From Treponema sp. C6A8 (GTDB taxonomy: Bacteria > Spirochaetota > Spirochaetia > Treponematales > Treponemataceae): a stretch of DNA of 57,582 nucleotides. The stretch lies in assembly GCF_000619925.1 (NCBI RefSeq), contig NZ_KK211042.1, forward strand, positions 197,654-255,235. The letters are read 5' to 3'. The notes under the pieces were generated by a model. The model made no database searches. It saw only the letters and a list, made by a program, of their open reading frames with translations, and had not been told where the DNA came from. The position numbers were made by a program, and so were the translations under genes. Below, piece after piece: positions 48,855 to 57,070 of the stretch; within the stretch, counting starts at the first letter, position 1; each line of letters starts with the position of its first letter.

Positions 48855-49775
48855 GTGACACAACAGGAACGCAACAGGAAGTATTCTCAAAAATCAACCT
48901 GGGATTTTTCAGCAGTTTCTCCATATTTTAATCTGCTTGGACGGGGACGAACTTTTTTCCGGGCCTGGCAGTTTATCTTTAACGTTACCCACAACTTTTT
49001 CTTTTTGCAGCAGCGTCAGGTTCTGCATCTGACCCACCGTCCGGTCATCAACGTTCAGACAGACTTGGACGATAAAATTCCTTTTGAACCTTCAAAGGTA
49101 AACACTTATCTTGGCTTTATTCCATTTTTTGTAAAGCCTTTTGACATGATGATTAAGCGAATGGGCTACAAAAAGGCCGCCCCTTACATCAATAAAAATC
49201 TTTATGTGCTTTCAAAAACTTACAAAAGCGCCTCCTCAATATACCGCTTTTCAATGACGACAACTTCGCGGCCCCATTACCTGCAGGATGCCGCCTTCAA
49301 GGCAATTCATGCCGCAGACCCTCACCTTCTATGCGTACCAAGCCTTCACGTCTCAATCTGCGCCGTCACCTATGCCTGGTACACCCAGTTCTTTAAAGAG
49401 ACAAGTGCTCTGGGCCTTTTTACAAAGGAAGAGGCCGACCGCCGCATGGAAGAAATCAAAAAACAGGCAATCGCAATCATCGAAAGCGTGCTTTTTGTAA
49501 AGCAGCACAGCGTAAACTGCATTCCAACAGCCCTTTATATGATAAGCGCCGTTTTCGGAAATGATTTCTTTTCTGCAAAGGATGCCGTAAACTTCATCGA
49601 AGAGCTTTTTAAGAACTCTACCGAAGTTGATGAAAAAACCCGTCTGGAAATTGCAGACCACTTTACCTCACTTTACGAACGCACACTCCTGGAAAACAGT
49701 TTCAACGACCACTGGCAGGATTCCATCAAAAACTGGCTGACAGAATACGCCGAGCAGACAGGACAGGAAATCTAA
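48855..49775 (+). CDS. Possible PAP2-like protein, function unknown
   Basis: 306 residues, GTG start with GAGGTGGGG upstream, 23 nt after rqcH. The central part has DPHLLCVPSLHVSICAVTYA, resembling the PSLHV motif of PAP2-type lipid phosphatases, and FVKQHSVNCIPTALYMI, resembling the following KxHxxxD motif but with the expected Asp replaced. Few clear membrane segments for such an enzyme. It is either a divergent or inactive PAP2-like protein or an unrelated family; confidence in the gene is high, in the function low. Confidence 0.5.
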   Translation: MTQQERNRKYSQKSTWDFSAVSPYFNLLGRGRTFFRAWQFIFNVTHNFFFLQQRQVLHLTHRPVINVQTDLDDKIPFEPSKVNTYLGFIPFFVKPFDMMIKRMGYKKAAPYINKNLYVLSKTYKSASSIYRFSMTTTSRPHYLQDAAFKAIHAADPHLLCVPSLHVSICAVTYAWYTQFFKETSALGLFTKEEADRRMEEIKKQAIAIIESVLFVKQHSVNCIPTALYMISAVFGNDFFSAKDAVNFIEELFKNSTEVDEKTRLEIADHFTSLYERTLLENSFNDHWQDSIKNWLTEYAEQTGQEI

Positions 49776-49854
49776 AGGGGGCGTCACAGCACGCTCAACT
49801 GCAATTTCGCAATTTTCATCAACTTTTTTCTATATACGATTTTCGTTTTTTAAT

Positions 49855-49861
49855 GTATAAT
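49855..49861 (+). promoter_or_regulatory. -10 of the HAD hydrolase gene (leaderless type)
   Basis: TATAAT at 49856-49861, preceded by TG, ends exactly 6 nt before the GTG at 49868. An in-frame ATG at 49853 would overlap the hexamer and is therefore unlikely to be the start. Confidence 0.6.
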
Positions 49862-49867
49862 TGTAGA

Positions 49868-50557
49868 GTGCAAACTAATACTTTAGGCGAAATTAAGGCT
49901 GTTGCATTCGATATTGACGGCACCCTTTACCGCACCTGGAAACTAAACATTCGGATTATTTTTCACTTTCTGCTTCACAACCAGTTCTTCTTGAAGTATG
50001 GCCTTGTGCGCGCAAAAATCCGTAAGATTCCATTAACAGGCACATTCAAAGAGGCCCAGACTCAAATGATGGCAGAAAAACTTCACTGCTCTCCTTCAGA
50101 GGCAGAACTTCTGCTTACAAAAATCGTTTACGCAGGGCTTTCTTCATATTTTTATAAAATCAAGCCTTACAAAGGCTCTGTTGAACTTATTAAGGATCTA
50201 AAAGAAGCCGGATTCAAAATCGCGCTGCTTTCAGACTTTCCGCCGGAACAGAAGGGCGATGTCTGGGGCGTAAAAAATTTATGCGATGTTGTACTCGGAA
50301 CAGAAGAAACCGGAGCCCTTAAACCGTCTCCGATTCCTTTTAATGTACTTGCAGAAAAGCTTGGTCTTCCACCGGAGCAGATTCTTTACGTGGGAAACAG
50401 CCACAAATATGATGTGGTTGGAGCAAAGAACGCCGGAATGAAAGCAGCCTGGCTTGTTCAGCCCGAAAAAGGCATTTTAGGAAAAAAATCAAAGCTGGCA
50501 GATATAACCTTCTGGAAATACAGTCAGCTTAGAGAATTACTTCTGGGGAAACAATAA
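49868..50557 (+). CDS. HAD-family hydrolase
   Basis: 229 residues from the GTG at 49868, chosen because a TATAAT -10 lies 6 nt upstream. Motif I FDIDGTLYRTW with the nucleophile Asp, motif II LLSDFPP, motif III Lys in TGALKPSPIPF and motif IV LYVGNSHKYDVVGAKNAGM, where the usual GD is GN. A cap domain lies between motifs I and II (~20-115). Probably a small-molecule phosphatase; substrate unknown. The giant coiled-coil gene follows by 35 nt. Confidence 0.87.
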   Translation: MQTNTLGEIKAVAFDIDGTLYRTWKLNIRIIFHFLLHNQFFLKYGLVRAKIRKIPLTGTFKEAQTQMMAEKLHCSPSEAELLLTKIVYAGLSSYFYKIKPYKGSVELIKDLKEAGFKIALLSDFPPEQKGDVWGVKNLCDVVLGTEETGALKPSPIPFNVLAEKLGLPPEQILYVGNSHKYDVVGAKNAGMKAAWLVQPEKGILGKKSKLADITFWKYSQLRELLLGKQ

Positions 50558-50592
50558 ACACATAAAATAAAAATTGTGGGTGGGGAAAAAAA

Positions 50593-53500
50593 ATGGAAAT
50601 CGCAATCGCTGTTTTAATTTCAGTCGTTATTTCATTGGCAATTTCAATGTACTTTCATGGTCTTGCAAGAGACAACAATTCAATGGAAAAAGTCCGAAAG
50701 TATGCGGATAAACGAACTGGAGATTTAAACGATCTTTACAAAGCAATTGAAGATAAATTCAGACTCCTGATTACAGAATTTCATACACAGCAGTCTCAGG
50801 CAAATGCAGCCATCAAGCTTCTTAAAGGTCAGAACGACGAATTTTCAGAAAAAATCAAATCTTTTGAAGCAAACATCAACTCAATCAAAAAGATGGAAGC
50901 AGAAATCGACAACTATTCCCGTCTTTTGAATGATTTGAACGACATGACCGGAAAAGTTGAAGAAAACCTTCTCCGCATCCAGAACGAAAGCGTTATCGTA
51001 GACAAGCTTACAGACAGACTTGGAAAGCAGGATCAGCTTGTCGATTCCATCGAAAAGAAAATTCCTCAGCTTACAGAAAACTTTTCAAAACACAACGCAG
51101 AACAACTTAAGGCAATCGGCACTACCCTGCTCGACCAGTACAAGAATTATGCAGAAAATCTTGATAAGGAAGTAAAGGTTGCCAAAGACCAGGCAGAACA
51201 GCTTCTTACAGACCTTACCCAGACAATCAGAAGCTCTTATGACGACGCCGCCAACCGCGCCCGCACTCTTGAAGACACAGCCTTTGCAAACCTTAAGGAA
51301 CAGGCACAGGGCCGCGCAGAAGAATACCTTAAAACTCTGCAGGACAAAATGGCAGAACTTCAGGCTGATCTGGAAACTCAGACCGCTTCACTTTCTTCAA
51401 ACATCAACAATCAGACAAGCGACGTTCAGACAAGCCTTGAAAATCAGTCTAAACTGGCAGAAGAATCAATTCTTGCAAAATTTGCCGACCTGACAACCCT
51501 TGTAAACACAAAATCTGAAGAACTTACAGCAAGCTTTGAAGAAAAAACTGCAAATACAAACCAGAATTACAAAAACGAGGAAGAAAAACTTGTTGCTCAG
51601 ATTAAGACAAACCTCAGCGGAATCAACGAAAAGCTTAATGCTAATCTGACGGCGCTTACAAATACCTTCCAGGCAAAAATCCAGCAGACTCAGGATAAAT
51701 ATGCAAAGCTTCTGGAAAGCGTTACCGCAAAGGACGACAGCATTTTTGCAAAGCTTCAGGAAAAACTGGACTCAGACAACGCACGTTTCAATCAGAAATA
51801 CACAGAAATTCTTGCAAACGTGCAGTCTAAAAATCAGAACGACTTTACTTCACTTACAGCTAAGTTTAAGGCAGACTACGAAAAGCTTGTCAGCGAATAT
51901 TCAAATACATTTGACCGCGTAACTGCCGTAAATACAAAGAAAATCAGCGACTTCAACCAGAACTTTGAAGAAGAACATGCAAAGCTTCTTGAAAAATTCA
52001 ATTCAATGCTTACTCAGTATGATTCTGAAACAACAAAGAAGATTTCAGACTTCACTTCTTCACACGATCAGAAACTGGAAGAATTCATCAGCCAGAATAC
52101 AGAAAAGTTCAACTCTTTCACCCAGCAGAATGAAAATGTTCTTTCAACCTTTACACAGGAACACAAAACTCAGCTTGATGAACTTGTAGCAGACACAAGC
52201 CGCAAAATCGAAGAGATTACCCAGAACTACGACCGCCAGATTAAAGACCTTGCTCAGGAAGACCTTTCCAGAATCGAAAGCTTTTCTAAGCAGAGTGATG
52301 ACAGAATTGAAAACGCAACTGAAGCATGGAAGACAAAACTTTCTGACTTTGAAAACACCTTCAATTCAAAAATCAGCGAACTCAATCAGATTCAGACAAC
52401 TTACCAGACAAAAATCACAGGCATTAAGGATGAGCTTGATTCCGGTATCAAAGAATGTACAGACCGCACAGCTCAGTTCAAGCAGGAAATCTTTGACCTG
52501 CAGTCTTCTCTTACAACTACTCTGGACACTGTTTCTCAGCAGACAACTGACACAATCGAAAAGGCAGAATCAAGCCTTCGCGAAATCAAGCGCCAGTGCG
52601 AAGATGCAGCTCAGAGAACAGAAAACCTTCAGCCTGAACTGGAAGGCAAAATCAACAAAATCTCTTCAAGCATTGAAGCCCTTGAAGAAGAAACAAAAGA
52701 CCGCCTGAACGAACTTTCTCAGCGTGTTTCTGATTCAATCCGCAAGGCTCTTGAGCAGAACGAGGCAAAACACCTCAACATTCTGGAGCAGGCAGACCAG
52801 CAGCTTGTTGCCTACAAAAAAGACATTGATAATAAGCTTTCAAAGATTCAGTTCAGCCAGAGCGACATCGACTCTCTTGAAAAGAGCCTTAAGGGCGCAA
52901 TGAGCGAAGTTCAGGCAAGAGTTCTTCGCGACTTTGAAAACTTCACAGCCCTTCAGAAGGAAAAACACGACCAGTTCTCTAAGGCAATTGAAGACGATTC
53001 AGCCGCAGTTGAAGCAAAACTCAGCGAAATCAACACAAATCTTGATGATTTGAAGCAGACTGCAACCGGAAAGATGAGCATCAAGCTTCAGGAATTCGAA
53101 GACGCCTTCAACAAAAATCTTTCTCAGAAAAACCAGCAGATTGATACAGAAATTGCAGACTGGAAACACGATTTTGATACAAAGCTTGCAACCCTCACAA
53201 ACAACTACGAAGATTCCCGCAAGGCTCTGGAAGAACAGTACTATGATGACCTCAAGACTGAACTTACAGCCATTCAGGAACGCACTGCAAGCCAGCACGA
53301 AAAACTCAACGAATCAGTTGAAAATGCCCGCGCCAAGACTCAGGCTGCCGTAGACGAAGTTCAGAAGATGGTATCTGCATTCAAGGCAGATACTTCTGCA
53401 ACAATCAATTCTGTTACCCAGAACACCCAGAACGAATACAAGCGCGAAATTGAACGCAATGTTCTTGCAATTCAGAGCGCCCTTGAAAAGACACAGACAG

Positions 53501-54960
53501 AACTTATGCAGGATTTGAAGGCCTTTGAAGAGCAGGTTCAGAGCCGCCAGCAGACAGGTTCTTCAACAATCGACGCTGCCCTTTCTGAATTCAACACCTG
53601 GAAACAGCAGATTCGCAGTCAGTTTGACGAATCAAGCAGCGTATATAAGGAAGAAATTGAAACCTTCCAGGCTCAGACTCAGGATAAGATTGAAGCCCTT
53701 GGCCAGTCACTCCTGCAGAATATGAAAACTTACGAGCAGGCAGTTCGCGAACAGCATGAAGCCTTAAACTCTCAGATTTCTGACCTTCAGAATAAGACAC
53801 AGGCTTCTGTAAGCGAATACGAAAACCGTTCAGAGCAGATTATCAAACAGCTCAGCCAGATGTACGAAGAAATGCTTACAACAACAGAAAACCGTGTCCG
53901 CGAACAGAATGAAGATGCAACTGCAAAGATTGAAACTCTCAAGACAGAAATCCAGCAGGCCGCAGAAAATAACCGCGCAAATCAGTCTAAGATGATTATG
54001 AAGATGCAGGATGACGCAAACACCTTGCAGACTCACTTGAGCGAGATTTCAAAGGAACTTCAGAACGTACGCGCCAACATTCAGATTTTCGAAAAGGCTG
54101 ACCAGATGAAACGCCAGCTTGAAGAAAACATCCAGAACCTGAACGATGGCTTTGACCGCCTTGAAGATTTTGGAGCAACAGCAGACCAGTTCAAGAGACA
54201 GTTCGGAACTCTTGTAAAAATGAACGACGATATTGCCAACCAGATTACAGTATTTGAAAGCCAGAAGGCAAAACTTGAAAGCCTGGGCGCTTCATTTGCA
54301 AACGTAAGCAATATGGCAAATCAGATTGATAATCAGGTTCATCAGCTTAATGCAACAAAAGATGAACTGCAGACAATGGAAGTTACAGTCCGCAATTACA
54401 ACGAAAAGCTTCAGTACCTCACAGAACAGTATGAAAAGCTGGACCGTAAGGATGAAGTTTTGAACCGCATCACAAAGGATGTTGATACTTCTTTTGACCG
54501 CCTTAAGGAACTTGAACAGCGCCTTACAAACGCAAACCGCCAGATTGTTTCACTTCCAAACGAAATCAAGGAAGTTCAGACAAACGTTGACCGCATCCTT
54601 CAGAATGGTCCAAGAATTACAAACGCCGTTACTCAGCTTGAAAAACTTGATGATTTGATTACTCAGACTAACGAGCAGATTGAATCAATTCAGTCAACAA
54701 AGGGCGGAATTGATAAAACTGTAATGAACCTGAGCGCTATGAACCGCGAAGTTGAAGACAAGTTCAAGACTTTGCGCCAGATTACAGAAAACCAGATTAA
54801 GAGCGAACCTGCCAGCGTAAAGAGCAGCTCAGGAATTGCTCCTGCAAAACGCGATATGGTCCGCACACTTAAACGCCAGGGCTGGACAACAGTTGAAATT
54901 GCAAAACGTGTCGGCATGACAGAAAACGAAGTTGACTTGATTTTGCAGCTTCCGGAGTAA
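50593..54960 (+). CDS. Giant membrane-anchored coiled-coil protein (SpiroCoCo-type)
   Basis: 1455 residues. A single N-terminal membrane helix (residues 3-22) followed by ~1380 residues of almost unbroken coiled-coil rich in Glu, Gln, Lys, Asn and Thr, and a C-terminal helix-turn-helix-like domain (RDMVRTLKRQGWTTVEIAKR, then VGMTENEVDLILQLPE). That layout matches the spirochaete-specific SpiroCoCo coiled-coil family. Stretched out, such a coil would be about 200 nm, so a cytoskeletal or spacing role along the inner membrane is plausible. GGGTGGGG lies 8 nt before the ATG. The terminal domain might bind DNA. Two terminators follow. Confidence 0.88.
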   Translation: MEIAIAVLISVVISLAISMYFHGLARDNNSMEKVRKYADKRTGDLNDLYKAIEDKFRLLITEFHTQQSQANAAIKLLKGQNDEFSEKIKSFEANINSIKKMEAEIDNYSRLLNDLNDMTGKVEENLLRIQNESVIVDKLTDRLGKQDQLVDSIEKKIPQLTENFSKHNAEQLKAIGTTLLDQYKNYAENLDKEVKVAKDQAEQLLTDLTQTIRSSYDDAANRARTLEDTAFANLKEQAQGRAEEYLKTLQDKMAELQADLETQTASLSSNINNQTSDVQTSLENQSKLAEESILAKFADLTTLVNTKSEELTASFEEKTANTNQNYKNEEEKLVAQIKTNLSGINEKLNANLTALTNTFQAKIQQTQDKYAKLLESVTAKDDSIFAKLQEKLDSDNARFNQKYTEILANVQSKNQNDFTSLTAKFKADYEKLVSEYSNTFDRVTAVNTKKISDFNQNFEEEHAKLLEKFNSMLTQYDSETTKKISDFTSSHDQKLEEFISQNTEKFNSFTQQNENVLSTFTQEHKTQLDELVADTSRKIEEITQNYDRQIKDLAQEDLSRIESFSKQSDDRIENATEAWKTKLSDFENTFNSKISELNQIQTTYQTKITGIKDELDSGIKECTDRTAQFKQEIFDLQSSLTTTLDTVSQQTTDTIEKAESSLREIKRQCEDAAQRTENLQPELEGKINKISSSIEALEEETKDRLNELSQRVSDSIRKALEQNEAKHLNILEQADQQLVAYKKDIDNKLSKIQFSQSDIDSLEKSLKGAMSEVQARVLRDFENFTALQKEKHDQFSKAIEDDSAAVEAKLSEINTNLDDLKQTATGKMSIKLQEFEDAFNKNLSQKNQQIDTEIADWKHDFDTKLATLTNNYEDSRKALEEQYYDDLKTELTAIQERTASQHEKLNESVENARAKTQAAVDEVQKMVSAFKADTSATINSVTQNTQNEYKREIERNVLAIQSALEKTQTELMQDLKAFEEQVQSRQQTGSSTIDAALSEFNTWKQQIRSQFDESSSVYKEEIETFQAQTQDKIEALGQSLLQNMKTYEQAVREQHEALNSQISDLQNKTQASVSEYENRSEQIIKQLSQMYEEMLTTTENRVREQNEDATAKIETLKTEIQQAAENNRANQSKMIMKMQDDANTLQTHLSEISKELQNVRANIQIFEKADQMKRQLEENIQNLNDGFDRLEDFGATADQFKRQFGTLVKMNDDIANQITVFESQKAKLESLGASFANVSNMANQIDNQVHQLNATKDELQTMEVTVRNYNEKLQYLTEQYEKLDRKDEVLNRITKDVDTSFDRLKELEQRLTNANRQIVSLPNEIKEVQTNVDRILQNGPRITNAVTQLEKLDDLITQTNEQIESIQSTKGGIDKTVMNLSAMNREVEDKFKTLRQITENQIKSEPASVKSSSGIAPAKRDMVRTLKRQGWTTVEIAKRVGMTENEVDLILQLPE

Positions 54961-54987
54961 AGGAGGATTTGAAAGCGGTAAAAACTA

Positions 54988-55016
54988 AAAAACTTTTCTG
55001 ATGAAAAGTTTTTCTT
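54988..55016 (+). terminator. Terminator 1 after the coiled-coil gene
   Basis: An 11-bp stem AAAAACTTTTC/GAAAAGTTTTT with a TGAT loop, T-rich 3' arm. A/T-rich, so moderate strength. Confidence 0.6.
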
Positions 55017-55062
55017 AACGTTTTTTCTATCAACGCAGGAAATGGTTTTCATGATGAAAGCT

Positions 55063-55094
55063 AAAAACTATTTTTCTGCGGAAAAACAGTTTTT
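55063..55094 (+). terminator. Terminator 2 after the coiled-coil gene
   Basis: Stem AAAAACT-A-TTTTTC with GAAAAA-C-AGTTTTT (one A-C mismatch), TGCG loop, then T. Together with the following TTAACG it resembles terminator 1, so the pair looks like a tandem duplication. Confidence 0.6.
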
Positions 55095-55118
55095 TTAACG
55101 CTTTCTTCTATTATCATT

Positions 55119-55592
55119 ATGATTCGAACAGGCTTAGGTTACGACTTACACAGACTGATTGAAGGAAGAAAACTTCTGCTGGGCGGCATTGAACTGCCAT
55201 TTGACCGCGGAGAAGACGGCCATTCAGACGGCGACGTTCTTTTCCACGCAATTACAGATGCAATTCTGGGAGCAAGCGGACTTGGAGACATAGGTTCTTT
55301 CTTCCCGCCAGAAGAAGCTAAATGGAAGGATGCTGATTCTGCCCTTCTTTTGAAAACTGTAATGGAAAAAGTTTATGCTGCAGGCTGGAAAATTGAAAAC
55401 CTGGACTGCGTGGTAAAACTGGAAAAACCTAAGTTTATTCCTTTCCGTCCTCAGGTTATAGAAAACATTGCAAAAGTTCTGGAAATAGAGCCGTCACAGG
55501 TTTTTGTAAAGGCAAAGACCGGAGAAAAACTGCCGCCGGTAGGTACCAGCGAAGCAGTAGAAGCCTGGGTTACCTGCCTTTTAAGCAAGTAG
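55119..55592 (+). CDS. ispF: 2-C-methyl-D-erythritol 2,4-cyclodiphosphate synthase
   Basis: 157 residues, full length. Zinc ligands in GYDLHRL (DxH) and the His of GHSDGDVLFHAITDAILG; the CDP-binding segment AKTGEKLPPVGTSEAVEAW is present. It makes MEcPP in the MEP pathway. No Shine-Dalgarno; a TATTAT hexamer ends 4 nt before the ATG. It is convergent with ispD (4 nt between stops). Confidence 0.96.
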   Translation: MIRTGLGYDLHRLIEGRKLLLGGIELPFDRGEDGHSDGDVLFHAITDAILGASGLGDIGSFFPPEEAKWKDADSALLLKTVMEKVYAAGWKIENLDCVVKLEKPKFIPFRPQVIENIAKVLEIEPSQVFVKAKTGEKLPPVGTSEAVEAWVTCLLSK

Positions 55593-55596
55593 GCAT

Positions 55597-56355
55597 TTAC
55601 CTTTTCAAGTCGCCCGGGTAGGTAATCTTAATATTTGAAGCATCGCCCGGGTAAACTTTAACTGCCCCGCAGAACTCGCCCCAAATCTGAGTATCATCTG
55701 TAAATTCTTTTTTTATCCCCTGCCCCGCAAGCTCTTCTATCTGAGCAGTAGCTTTTTTATGAGCATCAAGCAGACGGGTAAAATCAAAATTCTGTGGAGT
55801 CTGAACCGCGCAGAGATTTGCCCGAACCAAATGACGTACAATAAAGCCGTTTTCATCAATTTCTTTCTGGGTATCGGTTGGAGTGAGGCCCGGAACGCTG
55901 GCCCCGAATTCAAGGGCGGTTTCAATTCCTTCTATTATAATCTTCTCGCTGACAAAAGGACGCGCTCCGTCGTGAATTAAAACAAGATCAGGACTATTTC
56001 CCCGCCTTTCAATTTCAAGCAGCCCCTTAAAAACGGATTCCTGTCGCGACGCCCCGCCCCTTACAAAATTGAAGCCGGCATAGCCGAGTGAGCTGACGGC
56101 ATCCCGCGCCTCATCTTGGCTTCCCGCCTTACAGGTAATAATAAAATCTGTAATGAGATATTTCTTCTGTCGGGAAGAAGCCCCGTCCAGAGCCTTTAAA
56201 AAAGCGCCAGCACAGCATGAAAGTACTGTGCCGTCTTTTAGTGGTAGGAATTCTTTTTTAATACCGCCGCCCATTCTTGTAGAAGAACCGGCCGCAGTAA
56301 TTATAATTGCAATTTTAGAAGTCTGAATCGTCGTCGTCAAAATCTTCTTCCGCAT
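55597..56355 (-). CDS. ispD: 2-C-methyl-D-erythritol 4-phosphate cytidylyltransferase
   Basis: About 252 residues. Nucleotidyl-transferase start IAIIITAAGSSTRMGGGIKKE with the CTP-binding loop and Lys, LIHDGARPFVS, VPGLTPTDTQKEID, and AVQTPQNFDFTRL. The start is uncertain: the ATG at 56355 lies 41 nt inside carD; a TTG at 56340 closer to the family start is possible; the ATG at 56430 would be far too long. Translational coupling to carD is likely. Pairs with ispF and ispH in the MEP pathway. Confidence 0.93.
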   Translation of the reverse strand: MRKKILTTTIQTSKIAIIITAAGSSTRMGGGIKKEFLPLKDGTVLSCCAGAFLKALDGASSRQKKYLITDFIITCKAGSQDEARDAVSSLGYAGFNFVRGGASRQESVFKGLLEIERRGNSPDLVLIHDGARPFVSEKIIIEGIETALEFGASVPGLTPTDTQKEIDENGFIVRHLVRANLCAVQTPQNFDFTRLLDAHKKATAQIEELAGQGIKKEFTDDTQIWGEFCGAVKVYPGDASNIKITYPGDLKR

Positions 56356-56992
56356 CCATTCCGTCAGATCCTTTTGAATCTTCCGAATCATCATCGTCAT
56401 CATCAGAATCTTTACGTTTATCAGAACCATCCAGATCGTTCATCAAATCATCATCTTCGTCATCATCAAGAATAACAGGATGCTTGATTTTTGGAGTTGA
56501 TCCAGGTGGCTCAAGCTTTGTATGGATTTCATCGCTGATTTCTTTGTCAGTTTTTCCAAGTGCAAGCGCTACTTCATCTTCAAGAAGCTTCTTCGCAGAA
56601 TCATAAAGCTTGCGCTCAAGAATAGGAAGTTCCTTCACCTTACTGCGGTTGTAAAGACAGCGTACGATAGTCGCAATATCCTTTACGGTTCCCTTCTTAA
56701 GCAGGTCCAGGTTCATCTGATAGCGGAGTTTCCAGTCAGAAGTAATCGGTTCAAAATCATCAGAAAGAAGATTAAGAGCTTCCTGCGCTTCTTCTGCTGA
56801 AACAATCTGACGGATTCCCAAATCATCAGCTTTTTCAACCGGCACCATAACAATCATGTCCGATGCTTCAATATAAATCTTGTAGTAGAGCATAGTCTTG
56901 TCTTTGAAAGACTTTTCAAAAATCTCTGTAACTCTACCTACACCCTGGCTAGGATAAACGACCTTCTGGTCTACACTGAATTTTGTTTCCAT
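56315..56992 (-). CDS. CarD-family transcriptional regulator
   Basis: 225 residues from the ATG at 56992; an upstream ATG at 57013 lies within the promoter region. The N-terminal ~65 residues (FSVDQKVVYPSQGVGRVTEI, IMVPVEKADDLGIRQIV) are the CarD RNA-polymerase-interaction domain that binds the beta subunit; residues ~70-155 are the helical C-terminal domain that stabilises the open complex. A ~50-residue Asp/Glu/Ser tail is unusual. CarD works on housekeeping promoters, mainly rRNA. Promoter: TTGAAC-17-TATAAT. ispD overlaps its end. Confidence 0.92.
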   Translation of the reverse strand: METKFSVDQKVVYPSQGVGRVTEIFEKSFKDKTMLYYKIYIEASDMIVMVPVEKADDLGIRQIVSAEEAQEALNLLSDDFEPITSDWKLRYQMNLDLLKKGTVKDIATIVRCLYNRSKVKELPILERKLYDSAKKLLEDEVALALGKTDKEISDEIHTKLEPPGSTPKIKHPVILDDDEDDDLMNDLDGSDKRKDSDDDDDDSEDSKGSDGMDAEEDFDDDDSDF

Positions 56993-57001
56993 AAGTAAGA
57001 T

Positions 57002-57030
57002 ATTATAACACAAATTTTAAGAAAGTTCAA
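57002..57030 (-). promoter_or_regulatory. carD-ispD promoter
   Basis: TTGAAC, a 17-nt spacer and a perfect TATAAT on the minus strand, ending 9 nt before the carD ATG, so the leader should be only about 2-3 nt. Confidence 0.8.
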
Positions 57031-57070
57031 ATTGAGAATTCGGGCGCAAATAAAACTTCCCAGTCGCAAT

